A stretch of DNA of 64,000 bases from Massilia frigida. GTDB taxonomy: Bacteria; Pseudomonadota; Gammaproteobacteria; Burkholderiales; Burkholderiaceae_D. Of the stretch, positions 35,314 to 43,852 are shown in pieces; positions within the stretch are counted from its first letter, which is position 1; the number at the start of each line of letters is the position of its first letter. Where the stretch lies: the NCBI RefSeq assembly GCF_011682175.1, contig NZ_WHJG01000036.1, positions 1 to 64,000 on the forward strand. Direction: 5' to 3'. The notes beneath the pieces are model-generated. The model had not been told where the DNA came from and did no database searches. It worked only from the letters and a program-made list of their open reading frames with translations. A program made the translations under genes and the position numbers.

Positions 35314-36213
35314 ATGTCCCTCATTTCAAGCCCGACCCTGTTGCGCTGCGCCGCCGCCGGCGCCCTTGCCACCGCGCTGGCTGCCTGTGCGGGCACGGGC
35401 GGCAGCGCCGGCACCCAGAGCGCCGGGGCCGTGCAGTTTCAGCAAATCCGCAATGCGACCATCAAGCTGGAGTACGCGGGCACGACCTTCCTGGTCGATC
35501 CGATGCTGGCCAGGAAGGGCGCGTTTCCGGGCTTCCGGGGCACCTACAACAGCCATCTGCGCAATCCGCTGGTGGAACTGCCGCTGCCGCTGAGCGAAGT
35601 GGTGAAGGCCGATGCCATCGTCGTCACCCATACGCATGACGACCACTGGGATGACGCGGCCAAGCAAAGCCTGCGCAAGGATATGCCGATCTTCACGCAG
35701 AATGAAGAAGATGCGCAAAGCATCCGCAAGGATGGGTTCACGGATGTGCGGGTGCTGGACGGGGACACGGTGTTCAAGGGGACGCGCCTGCGCAAGACGG
35801 CCGGGGTGCATGGCACGGACCAGATGATGATGGTGTCGCCGCTGGCCAAGCGCATGGGTGCCGTCTCGGGCGTGGTGTTCGAGCGGGCCGGCTACAAGAG
35901 CGTGTACGTGGCGGGCGATACGGTCTGGAATGGCGACGTGGAGTCGGCGATCAAACAGTTCCGGCCGGATGTCATCATCCTCAATACGGGCTACGCGCGC
36001 GTGCTTGGCTTCGAGGGATCGATCATCATGGGCAAGGAAGACCTGTACCGCGCCTATCAGCTCGCGCCCAAGGCCACGGTGGTCGGCATCCACATGGAAG
36101 CCCTGAACCACCTCATGCAGACGCGCAAGGACCTGCGCGACCATATCGTGGAAAAGAACATGGATCCGACGCGCGTGCTGGTGCCGGAAGACGGCGAGTC
36201 GTACCGCTTCTGA
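35314..36213 (+). CDS. MBL-fold metal-dependent hydrolase, lipoprotein
   Basis: 299 residues from the ATG at 35314 (CAGGAG seven bases upstream). The signal ends in a lipobox LAACAG. The mature protein is a UlaG-like metallo-beta-lactamase fold: IKLEYAGTTFLVDPMLARKG, the metal motif VVTHTHDDHWDDAAK, FKGTRLRKTAGVHGTD, YVAGDTVWNGDVESAIKQF and a final His in GIHMEALNHLM. It is probably a periplasmic zinc hydrolase; substrate unknown. Single gene divergent from the GlxA-type regulator, which could control it. Confidence 0.85.
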   Translation: MSLISSPTLLRCAAAGALATALAACAGTGGSAGTQSAGAVQFQQIRNATIKLEYAGTTFLVDPMLARKGAFPGFRGTYNSHLRNPLVELPLPLSEVVKADAIVVTHTHDDHWDDAAKQSLRKDMPIFTQNEEDAQSIRKDGFTDVRVLDGDTVFKGTRLRKTAGVHGTDQMMMVSPLAKRMGAVSGVVFERAGYKSVYVAGDTVWNGDVESAIKQFRPDVIILNTGYARVLGFEGSIIMGKEDLYRAYQLAPKATVVGIHMEALNHLMQTRKDLRDHIVEKNMDPTRVLVPEDGESYRF

Positions 36214-36268
36214 TCCGTGCCGGGCAGGCTTGGTATACTGCCCGGATTTATACGCACAGGGTTATACG

Positions 36269-37084
36269 ATGGCGCAATCGCTGGAACTGCGCGCGCATGC
36301 GCTGCAGTGCTTACTTGAACCCGATCCCGCGACCAAGACCGCGCTGATTGCCGCGCTGGCGCAGGCGCACCTGGCCGGTGACTGGGTGGTGGACAATGGC
36401 GCGGTGTTCGACGTGACGCGGCCTGACGCGGCCCGTCCGATTCCGGGCCGGCCGGAGCGCCCGCTGCTGGTGCCGCCACGCCTGGTGGGGCGGCGTTCGA
36501 TGGTGACGGTGGAAGGGCGCGCGATGCTGGTGCATTCGCTGGCCCACATCGAATTTAACGCGATGAACCTGGCGCTCGATGCGCTGTGGCGCTTCCCGGA
36601 CCTGCCCGAGGCGTATTACACCGACTGGCTGCGGGTGGCAAAGGAAGAGGCGTATCACTTCTCGATGCTGGCCGCGCACCTTCACGTGCTCGGTTACGGC
36701 TACGGCGACTTTCCGGCGCATGACAGCTTGTGGGAGATGGTCGAGAAAACCAGGGGCGACGTGGTGGCGCGCATGGCGCTGGTGCCGCGCACCCTGGAAG
36801 CGCGCGGCCTCGATGCGATTCCACCGCTGCGCGCCAAGATCGCTCAGGCGGGCGACATGGCGGCGGCGGCGATCCTCGACATCATCCTGCGCGACGAGGT
36901 CGGGCATGTGGAGATCGGCAACCGCTGGTACCGCTATCTGTGCGAACGGCGCGGGCTCGATCCCCAGGCCGCGTACGGGGAACTGGCGCTGCGCTATGAA
37001 GCGCCGGTACTGAAGGGACCATTCAATCTCGAAGCGCGCCGCCGCGCCGGGTTTACCGAGGCGGAGCTGGTGGATTTTTCGTAG
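36269..37084 (+). CDS. DUF455 ferritin-like protein
   Basis: 271 residues from the ATG at 36269. The four-helix ferritin-like core shows the metal-ligand pattern of DUF455: VHSLAHIEFNAMNLALDALW, WLRVAKEEAYHFSMLAAHLH, and ILDIILRDEVGHVEIGNRWY (E and ExxH ligands in successive helices). Relatives are tRNA-modifying-like or oxidase-like di-iron proteins without settled function. It follows the MBL lipoprotein by 55 bp in the same direction. Confidence 0.85.
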   Translation: MAQSLELRAHALQCLLEPDPATKTALIAALAQAHLAGDWVVDNGAVFDVTRPDAARPIPGRPERPLLVPPRLVGRRSMVTVEGRAMLVHSLAHIEFNAMNLALDALWRFPDLPEAYYTDWLRVAKEEAYHFSMLAAHLHVLGYGYGDFPAHDSLWEMVEKTRGDVVARMALVPRTLEARGLDAIPPLRAKIAQAGDMAAAAILDIILRDEVGHVEIGNRWYRYLCERRGLDPQAAYGELALRYEAPVLKGPFNLEARRRAGFTEAELVDFS

Positions 37085-37117
37085 GCGCACGGCGGCTGCC
37101 GCCGCCGTGCGACACGC

Positions 37118-38182
37118 TTAGCGCATCTTGAGCATGTCGGCCAGCGACCATTTGAGCGGCGCGCCCGCCGTGTCGGTAATGGTGGTCAGTTCGCCGAAGA
37201 TGCGGCCCTGGACATTGTCGGGCAGGCGCACGAAGGCCGTGCCGCCGACCGCGGCATCGCCGTGCACGAAGCCCCAGGTGAAAAATTTGATGACGGCCAC
37301 GGCGTTGTCGGGCGTGCCGCTGACCAGCGGGACGATGGCGAAGGTACTGGCGGTGATCGGCCAGCTGGCGGCGCCCGGTTTGTCGGTCAGCATTTCCTCG
37401 TACGCGCCCTTGGTCGCCCATCCGCTATTGTTCATCGCCGACGAGAAGCCGGCACCGCTTGGCGCGACGAACTTGCCGTCGCGATTTTTCAGGAGGGCGA
37501 AGTTCAGCTTGTTCTTCGACGCATACTGGTAGTCCACGTAGGCAATCGCGCCGGCGGTCTGCCTGAGCGCGGCCACCACGCCGGCGCTGCCTTTGACCGG
37601 GGTCGTGCCGGCTGCCCAGGTGACGCTGTAGTTGCTGCCGTAAGCGGCTTTCCACTCCGGACTGCTTTTACTGAGGTAATCGGTGAAGTTGAAGGTGGTG
37701 CCCGAGCTGTCCAGGCGGGTCACGACCGTGATCGGCAGGGCCGGCAGCGTCAGGCCGGCATTGACTGCCTGCACTTTGGGATCGTTCCATTTCGTGATCT
37801 TGCGGCTGAATATATCCGCCAGCAGCTCGCCGGTCAGCTTGAGCTGTCCGCTGGTAACGCCCGGCAAGTTGATGATCGGCACAATACCGGAAACGGCGGT
37901 GGGGAAGCACAGCAGTTTGCCCGACTTGCGCTCGTCCGCGGACAAGGCCACATCGGTGGCGCCGAAGTCCACCTTGCGCGCCTTGACTTGCTGCAGGCCG
38001 TCGGTGGAGCTGCTGGGCTGGTACTTGACGTTCACTTGCGCGTACTTGCTGTACGAAGCGGCCATCGAGGCGTACAGGATTTCGGCGGCCGACGAGCCAG
38101 CGCCCGACACTTGGGTCTGCGCGTAGGTGGCAGGAGAGACCGCAACGATGGCGGCAAACAGGATCTTATTTTTAAATGACAT
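37118..38182 (-). CDS. pstS: PstS-like phosphate-binding protein
   Basis: 354 residues with a signal peptide ending ATYAQTQ. Phosphate-binding loops typical of PstS are seen: VSGAGSSAAEILYASMAAS, FGATDVALSADERKSGKLL, TRLDSSGTTFNFTDYLSK, KGSAGVVAALRQTAGAIAYV. It is the periplasmic receptor of an ABC phosphate importer, but no pstC, pstA, pstB or phoU is in the window, so it is an orphan that may supply a remote transporter or have a different role. I saw no convincing Pho box upstream. Confidence 0.85.
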   Translation of the reverse strand: MSFKNKILFAAIVAVSPATYAQTQVSGAGSSAAEILYASMAASYSKYAQVNVKYQPSSSTDGLQQVKARKVDFGATDVALSADERKSGKLLCFPTAVSGIVPIINLPGVTSGQLKLTGELLADIFSRKITKWNDPKVQAVNAGLTLPALPITVVTRLDSSGTTFNFTDYLSKSSPEWKAAYGSNYSVTWAAGTTPVKGSAGVVAALRQTAGAIAYVDYQYASKNKLNFALLKNRDGKFVAPSGAGFSSAMNNSGWATKGAYEEMLTDKPGAASWPITASTFAIVPLVSGTPDNAVAVIKFFTWGFVHGDAAVGGTAFVRLPDNVQGRIFGELTTITDTAGAPLKWSLADMLKMR

Positions 38183-38620
38183 ATCGGTGTTCCGTATTCG
38201 GCTAAGGTGGTTCAGGGATGTTGCGTACGCATGGACCCGGCACCCGGGCTTTGGTGTGGCCAGGGTGGGCGGGAAGCAGAGGCGCGGGATGGGCGCTATG
38301 CCCGCGCTACGCCAGGCGTAACGCGGGAGTGCTGCAAGCGGAGGGCGCGGCGCAGGGCCGGGACCAGATTGCGGCGGTGACGCTGGTATGCTGTCCAGCG
38401 ACAGATTGGCACGTAACTTCTAACAATAAACAATTCTACACGACAATAAATAAAAAAAGGTTGTGAACGCGGCTTTAGAGGAAAAGCTCGGAATTGCGCG
38501 CACTTAGCGACATTATAGAGCATCGCGTTCAGCCAGGTAATGGACGTAAAGACGCAACATTGCTATTATGGCCATGATATTTCAGCTGCGACTTGTCTAA
38601 ACGATACTTTTTGCGGGCGT
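38183..38620. other. Intergenic region
   Basis: 438 bp upstream of the PstS gene and downstream of the ligase gene terminator. It has an AT-rich patch at 38415-38465 that probably contains the PstS promoter on the minus strand. I found no gene, tRNA or clear repeat. Confidence 0.4.
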
Positions 38621-38649
38621 AAAAAAAGCCACCGCATCGCTGCGGTGGC
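38621..38649 (-). terminator. Rho-independent terminator of the WGR-ligase gene
   Basis: On the minus strand a 9-bp stem GCCACCGCA / TGCGGTGGC with a four-base loop is followed by seven T residues. It lies 25 bp beyond the stop codon at 38674. Confidence 0.9.
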
Positions 38650-38673
38650 CGGTTAGAGTGCCACGTGGACGCT

Positions 38674-39792
38674 TCAGGCGGCTGCCGCGTCGCTCTCTTC
38701 GTCCTCGCCTTCGCCTTCTTCAAGCGCGTCGTCGGCCTTGTATTTCAGCTGCGCGGTGCTGCACGCTGAGATGTCGAGGTCGTCGCGGATGCCTTTGTAG
38801 GTCGAGATATGCAGCTTGCCGTCGGGGTGCGCGTACAGGTAGCGCACGTCGACCAGCGCCCCGACCGGGGGAATGTCGAAGTTCGAGGAAATGGTGACCT
38901 TGCCCATGTCCACCTTGTCACCGGCGGCGTCGAACAGCGCCAGGTGCACGCTGCGCTTGCCCTTGGCCACCTGGTCGACCACGAAGGTGCCGGTTTCGTA
39001 AAACACGTGCTTGAGGGCGTCGCCACCCGAGGCCGGGCGGCCGTGGGCGTAGCTGGCGTCCTTCTTGCGGAACACCACGCCTTCGCCGCGCTTGTGGCGG
39101 ATGCGCTCGAACGCCTCGGTCTTGGCCGCCGTGCCTCGGTAGACGGGCGAGACCGACACGCTGGGCCCAGGCTTGACGGCTTGCGTGAGCAGCGCGTGGC
39201 GTTCTTCGAAGCCGAGTTCGTGCAGCTTGCGTCCGCCCAGTTCGAGGATGTCGAACACGCTCAGGCGCGGACCGGGCAGTGCTTCGCCATCGAGGATGGT
39301 GCCGGCGGGCAGGGCCGCCAGGTCGGCCACCACGCCCAGCGGCAGCGGCGCCGGAAAGCCGTTGCGCTTGCTGCCGACCAGTTCGCCCGGCGCCTTGACC
39401 GACACCATGCGCCGGTGGCCGTCGTCCTTTTCCTGCATCAGCCAGTCGTCGTCTTGCAGCAGCCTGGCGGCGCGCTCTTCGGCGATGGGATTGAGCAGTT
39501 GCGGCAGCACGCCGGTGAAATCCGACGCCAGCTCGGTGCCCTGGTAGGGCACGCCGGCATCGTCAGGGCTGTAGCCGCCCTTGAGCTTGGTCCTGACGAG
39601 GGTATCGTAAATGCCCTTCGCCTCGGCGTAGGGCAGGGGCGTGGCGGTCTTGGCCTGGTGGGTCAGCGCGCTGCCGCGCCGTCCGTTGCGTCCATACACC
39701 ACCCAGCCGCCCTCGACCGGGTCGAGGTGGCAGTGGTATTCCTTGTCGGTCGAGCCCTTGGTCTGGTACAGCGACACTGATTCTTTTTCCAT
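38674..39792 (-). CDS. WGR-domain ATP-dependent DNA ligase-like protein
   Basis: 372 residues from the ATG at 39792 (AGGA six bases upstream; an ATG two codons earlier is possible). Residues 1-75 form a WGR-like domain (KEYHCHLDPVEGGWVVYGRN, GRRGSALTHQ). Residues about 95-340 are a nucleotidyltransferase: motif I LMQEKDDGHRRM with the adenylated Lys122, motif III ILDGEALPGP and FDILELGGRKL, motif IV GEGVVFRKKD and a late DALKHVFYETGTFVVD. No OB-fold is obvious, and an acidic tail ends the protein. Role in DNA or RNA joining is inferred; possibly repair. Confidence 0.82.
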   Translation of the reverse strand: MEKESVSLYQTKGSTDKEYHCHLDPVEGGWVVYGRNGRRGSALTHQAKTATPLPYAEAKGIYDTLVRTKLKGGYSPDDAGVPYQGTELASDFTGVLPQLLNPIAEERAARLLQDDDWLMQEKDDGHRRMVSVKAPGELVGSKRNGFPAPLPLGVVADLAALPAGTILDGEALPGPRLSVFDILELGGRKLHELGFEERHALLTQAVKPGPSVSVSPVYRGTAAKTEAFERIRHKRGEGVVFRKKDASYAHGRPASGGDALKHVFYETGTFVVDQVAKGKRSVHLALFDAAGDKVDMGKVTISSNFDIPPVGALVDVRYLYAHPDGKLHISTYKGIRDDLDISACSTAQLKYKADDALEEGEGEDEESDAAAA

Positions 39793-39877
39793 GCACATTC
39801 CTGTCTTGTTGATTGATGCCTTGCGCCGGGTTCAGCCGTGCCGGGCGTCCCGGTGGCGCCGATGGTAAGATCGCGCC

Positions 39878-40336
39878 ATGACAAATACACTTGCCCCAAA
39901 CCTGCCGCCGACCCTCGTCCACACCATGCGCATGCCGATCCGGTGGGGCGACATGGACGCGATGGGACACGTTAACAACACGGTGTACTTCCGCTATATC
40001 GAACAGGCCCGCATTTCGTGGTTCGACCTGGTCGCGTGCACGCCCGATCCGGCCGGGGAAGGGCCGGTGATCGTCAATGCCCACTGTTCGTTCCTCAAGC
40101 AGCTCAAGTATCCGGGGGAGATCGAAATCAGGACCTTCGTGGGGCCGCCGGGACGCTCCAGCTTCGAGATGTTCCACCAGATCCGCCTGGTCGGTGCCGA
40201 TGGCAACCCTGGCGACCTGCACGCCGAGGGGGGCGCGAAAGTCGTGTGGGTTAACTTCCCGGCCGAAAAGTCGGTGCCCTTGCCGAGCGCGATCTGCAAA
40301 TTGCTTCCGCCGCAGAAGCTGTTGCCCGGCAAATAA
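39878..40336 (+). CDS. 4HBT-family acyl-CoA thioesterase
   Basis: 152 residues, single hotdog domain: MPIRWGDMDAMGHVNNTVYF with the catalytic-type Asp in WGDMDAMGHVNN, followed by RYIEQARISWFDLV. This is the YbgC/FadM-like branch, which hydrolyses acyl-CoA thioesters. It stands alone between two leftward genes. Confidence 0.88.
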   Translation: MTNTLAPNLPPTLVHTMRMPIRWGDMDAMGHVNNTVYFRYIEQARISWFDLVACTPDPAGEGPVIVNAHCSFLKQLKYPGEIEIRTFVGPPGRSSFEMFHQIRLVGADGNPGDLHAEGGAKVVWVNFPAEKSVPLPSAICKLLPPQKLLPGK

Positions 40337-40362
40337 ACCGGGACGCCGGGCGCAAGGTAAAA

Positions 40363-40397
40363 CGCCGTCGTTTCCGCCAATGGCAAAAACGACGGCG
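40363..40397. terminator. Bidirectional terminator between convergent genes
   Basis: Perfect inverted repeat CGCCGTCGTTT / AAACGACGGCG (40363-40373 and 40387-40397) with a 13-base loop, between the stop of the thioesterase at 40336 and the stop of the permease at 40418. The AAA/TTT ends of the stem act as short U tracts on both strands. Confidence 0.7.
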
Positions 40398-40417
40398 CAA
40401 GATGAACGCCGTGGCGT

Positions 40418-41815
40418 TTATTTTGGCGTGTTCAGCAGCGAATGGCGGCGCGAATACGTAAAGTACACCACCAGCCCGATCAGCAGCCAGATGCCGAAGG
40501 CAATCCAGGTGGTGTTGCTCAGGAAGGTCATCAGGGCCACGCAAAAGATGATGGCCAGTCCCGGCACCACCGGCACGCCGGGGCAGCGGAACGCGCGGTG
40601 CAGGTCAGGGCGGGTTTTGCGCAGCACGATCACGGCCACCGACACCAGGCAGAAGGCCGCCAGCGTACCGATGTTGATCAGCTCGGCGAGCACGCCCAGC
40701 GGCACCACGGCGGCAATCAGGCCGAACACGATGCCGACCATCCAGGTGGCAAAGAACGGCGTGCCGAATTTCGGATGTATGGCGGACAGGCGCTTGGGCA
40801 GCAAGCCGTCGCGCGACATGGCGTAGATGACGCGGGTCTGGCCGTAGCTCATCACCAGGATCACGGTGGTCATGCCCAGGATCGCGCCCAGGTCGACGAA
40901 GCCGGCCACCCAGTTCTGCTTGGCGAATTGCAGGGCCAGCGAGACCGGGTGGTCGACACCGGCGAATTGCTGGTAAGGCACGATGCCGGTCATGATGGCC
41001 GAGACGATCACGTACAGGATGGTGCAGACCACCAGCGAGCCGATAATGCCGATCGGCAGGTCGCGCTCGGGGCGCTTGACTTCTTCCGCCGCCGAGGTCA
41101 CCGCATCGAAGCCGATGAAGGCGAAGAACACCAGCGCGGCGGCGCTCATCGTGCCTTTCATTCCGAACGGCATGAATGGCTGCCAGTTGGCCGGTTCGAC
41201 ATAGCGCGCGCCGACAACGATGAACAGCAGCACCACGGCGATCTTGATCACCACCATCACGCTGTTGATGCGGGCCGATTCGCGCACGCCGAACGAGAGC
41301 ATGGCCGTCAGGATCAGCATGATGACCATGGCGGGCAGGTTGAACAGGGTGTCGACCCCGGGAATTGATCCGGGCGCGGCGGTGAGCGCGACCGGCAGCT
41401 TGATGCCCAGGCCGCCGATGAGCGACTGGAAGTAGCCGGACCAGCCGACCGACACGGCCGAGGTGGCCAAACCGTATTCGAGCAGCAAATCCCAGCCGAT
41501 CATCCAGGCCACCAGCTCGCCCATGGTGGCGTAGCTGTAGGTATAGATCGAGCCGGCCACGGGAATGGTGGAGGCGAATTCGGCGTAGCACAGGGCGGCG
41601 AAGCCGCAGGCCATCGCGGCGATCACGAAGGAGAGGGTGAGGGCCGGGCCGGCGGTCAGCGCGCCGGTGCCGGTGAGCACGAAAATACCGGTGCCGACGA
41701 TGGCGCCTATGCCCATCAACACCAGGTCAAGCGGCCCGAGCACCTTCTTCAGCCCGCCAGCGGCGCGGCTTTGCGCCACCATATCGTCCAGATTTTTTAT
41801 TCGGAAAAGGCTCAT
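40418..41815 (-). CDS. APC-family amino acid permease
   Basis: 465 residues from the ATG at 41815 (MSLFRIKNLDDMVAQ); an ATG four codons upstream is an alternative. Twelve or more hydrophobic segments. Family signatures: LVLMGIGAIVGTGIFVLTGT in TM1, FAFIGFDAVTSAAEEVKRPE in TM6, and VMSYGQTRVIYAMSRDGLLP. It resembles the cationic-amino-acid-transporter/YfnA branch. Inner-membrane proton-coupled amino acid uptake is expected; the specific substrate cannot be read. Confidence 0.93.
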   Translation of the reverse strand: MSLFRIKNLDDMVAQSRAAGGLKKVLGPLDLVLMGIGAIVGTGIFVLTGTGALTAGPALTLSFVIAAMACGFAALCYAEFASTIPVAGSIYTYSYATMGELVAWMIGWDLLLEYGLATSAVSVGWSGYFQSLIGGLGIKLPVALTAAPGSIPGVDTLFNLPAMVIMLILTAMLSFGVRESARINSVMVVIKIAVVLLFIVVGARYVEPANWQPFMPFGMKGTMSAAALVFFAFIGFDAVTSAAEEVKRPERDLPIGIIGSLVVCTILYVIVSAIMTGIVPYQQFAGVDHPVSLALQFAKQNWVAGFVDLGAILGMTTVILVMSYGQTRVIYAMSRDGLLPKRLSAIHPKFGTPFFATWMVGIVFGLIAAVVPLGVLAELINIGTLAAFCLVSVAVIVLRKTRPDLHRAFRCPGVPVVPGLAIIFCVALMTFLSNTTWIAFGIWLLIGLVVYFTYSRRHSLLNTPK

Positions 41816-42035
41816 TAATTGTCTCACTTAAAGTCTTTATGTTTTTAGATGCCACCCGGGAGCTTCTTTACTGCCTGGGCGTACGACTGCTGCGCCCGCG
41901 ATTGTAGCGTACCGGGCGCGCTCATAGACGAGTTACAAGACAAAAGATGGTGAAAAGGAAACCGTTGCGTGGAACTGGGCGCGGAAAGCACGGCGCCAGG
42001 CGGACCTGGCGCGTGCCGCATGATGGCGTTGCCGC

Positions 42036-43406
42036 TCAGCCCAACAGGGCGGCGTGGTGAATGCTGTCGATTCCTGTGAGTAACACGAGCGCGGCGTCGC
42101 CGTCGGCCGGCGGCAGCTCGGCGAGGTGTTCCAGCGCGCTGCGCGGAACCGGCGGCAGTTTGCCGATGGCTTCTTTTACCGACGCCTGGAAGTCGAGGAT
42201 GTCGGTGTCCGCGTTCAGCGACCTGAGCAGGGTACGGGCGACCGCCGCCGCCTCGGCGCCGGTGTAGGCGGCGCTGGCCTTTTCCGTTTGCAGCGCAAAG
42301 GTGAAATTCGACGCCACGTCGATCTTGGTGTGCACCAGGGCGGCATCCGCGTGCCCCTGGAAGCTGTTGTTGGCGAGCGCCCCGGCCATGATCGAGAGCG
42401 AGGCATTGGCCCGGGTGAGCGCGCCGGAATCGATGGCGCCGCTCCAGAAATCGAGGCCGGCCTGGCCCGCAGTCCGGTTCAGGAGGTTGAGGAAAACGGC
42501 TTTGACGAAGGCCTTGTTGTCGCCGCTATAGAGCGCATGCGATTCACTGCTGGTGCCGAAGGAGTCGATCAGGCCTTTCACCGCCGCATCGGTGGCATAG
42601 CGCGCGCTGAACTCGCCCACGCTGGCGGGCGCGCCCAGGGCCGTGAGCTGGGCCTGGAAACTCTTCAAGCCGGCGACGTCGGCGGCGCGCCCGAAATAGC
42701 TCACATACAGCGCCTGGGCCAGGCCGACGTACGCCATGTTGATCGTGGTGTCGGAAAACTCGAGCACCTCGATGTTGTGCAGTTCATCGACGCTCTTGTC
42801 GCCGCTGCGCTCGCTCAGGGTGATGGTGCCGGCGTCCAGCACGATGCTGAACGCGCCCACGGGGGCGGCGGCATACACGGTGTCGACGCCGGCATCGCCA
42901 TCGATATAGTCGTTCAGATAGGTGGGGCGGATATAGGAGTCGCTGCCTGGGGTGCCGAAGATCATGTTGAGCAGGCCGGGCGCCCGCGTCTCGTCGCCGT
43001 AAATGGACAGCGAGACGGTGGGCGACGCGGCGCTCTGGATCCAGCCGGCCGACACATAATAGAGGCCGGAATACGGGGCGATGAAGTCATTCATGATGAC
43101 CGAATGCTCGTCGTAGGTAGCCGGATCGTAGCGGGCGGCGATGACGTTGCCGGAGCCGTCATACAGCTTGATCATGGAAGGGGCGTGTCCGCTACGGCTG
43201 AAGATATCGTAGGAAATGCCGGCAATCGCGCTGAAGGAAAACACGTCGTCCCCGGGCGTGCGCATCTGGAAATCCGTGAAATCGATGCGGACGTCCCAGG
43301 CTGCGACCGTGATCGGGATGCTCAGGGGGGTGAAGGCCAGCATCTGGGCCGCCGTCATTTGCGCCGCGCTCAGGTCTGGCAGACTGTCGATCGTCTTGTA
43401 TGTCAT
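42036..43406 (-). CDS. DUF4214-domain protein
   Basis: 456 residues without a classical signal peptide. The N-terminal about 140 residues form a pre-peptidase-like beta domain (VFSFSAIAGISYDIFSRSGH, APYSGLYYVSAGWIQSAASP). A haemolysin-type linker comes next (FGTPGSDSYIRPTYLNDYID). About residues 225-380 are DUF4214 (ALYVSYFGRAADVAGLKSFQ; FLNLLNRTAGQAGLDFWSGA). DUF4214 is found in type I-secreted surface proteins. A second copy of the same architecture lies just upstream (43853-45229). Confidence 0.85.
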   Translation of the reverse strand: MTYKTIDSLPDLSAAQMTAAQMLAFTPLSIPITVAAWDVRIDFTDFQMRTPGDDVFSFSAIAGISYDIFSRSGHAPSMIKLYDGSGNVIAARYDPATYDEHSVIMNDFIAPYSGLYYVSAGWIQSAASPTVSLSIYGDETRAPGLLNMIFGTPGSDSYIRPTYLNDYIDGDAGVDTVYAAAPVGAFSIVLDAGTITLSERSGDKSVDELHNIEVLEFSDTTINMAYVGLAQALYVSYFGRAADVAGLKSFQAQLTALGAPASVGEFSARYATDAAVKGLIDSFGTSSESHALYSGDNKAFVKAVFLNLLNRTAGQAGLDFWSGAIDSGALTRANASLSIMAGALANNSFQGHADAALVHTKIDVASNFTFALQTEKASAAYTGAEAAAVARTLLRSLNADTDILDFQASVKEAIGKLPPVPRSALEHLAELPPADGDAALVLLTGIDSIHHAALLG

Positions 43407-43852
43407 TGGAATTGGGTTTCATTCATGGTGGGGCGGAGGTTCAGGCCGGCGAGGCGGCGCCGTTGACGCTGCTGCGTATGCCGGTGAGCATGATCGGCTA
43501 TACGCTGGCCTGCGCTTCCCAAGGCTGCCCGGCGGGATGCGCGAAGGCCGCTGGCGCGGCCTGAGGCAGTTTGAGAATGGCCAGCCAGACCGAGGACTTG
43601 CGTTAAACATCGCAGTGTACGCGACATTATGTGCAAAATGCAATTGTTAGTTACTTATGGAAACTTTGTGCGCTGACTTGCAAGCGGCTGGCGCTGGCGT
43701 GCCAGGCAAGCACAGGCCTGCGGCGCCGGCTGGCGGCGGTGTCGGGTCACGCTGGCAGGGTAACGGCGCGCCAGACGTGGTGGACGGATTGGCAAGGGCC
43801 GGAGCGGCGGGGCGCCCCGCCCGGTTGCGGTAGCTCCCGCGCGCATCGTCGA
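43407..43852. other. Intergenic region between the two DUF4214 genes
   Basis: 446 bp. Short reading frames occur but none has a recognisable start region, motif or family match. A T-rich patch at 43640-43660 may be part of the promoter for the downstream DUF4214 gene on the minus strand. No repeat or RNA gene seen. Confidence 0.4.

Noticed and set aside
38183-38620. Pho box or small RNA upstream of PstS
   Set aside because: No convincing direct repeats of the Pho consensus and no clear hairpin-plus-T structure besides the ligase terminator.
42126-43466. Plus-strand frame opposite the first DUF4214 gene
   Set aside because: Shadow frame; the minus strand has the DUF4214 motifs.
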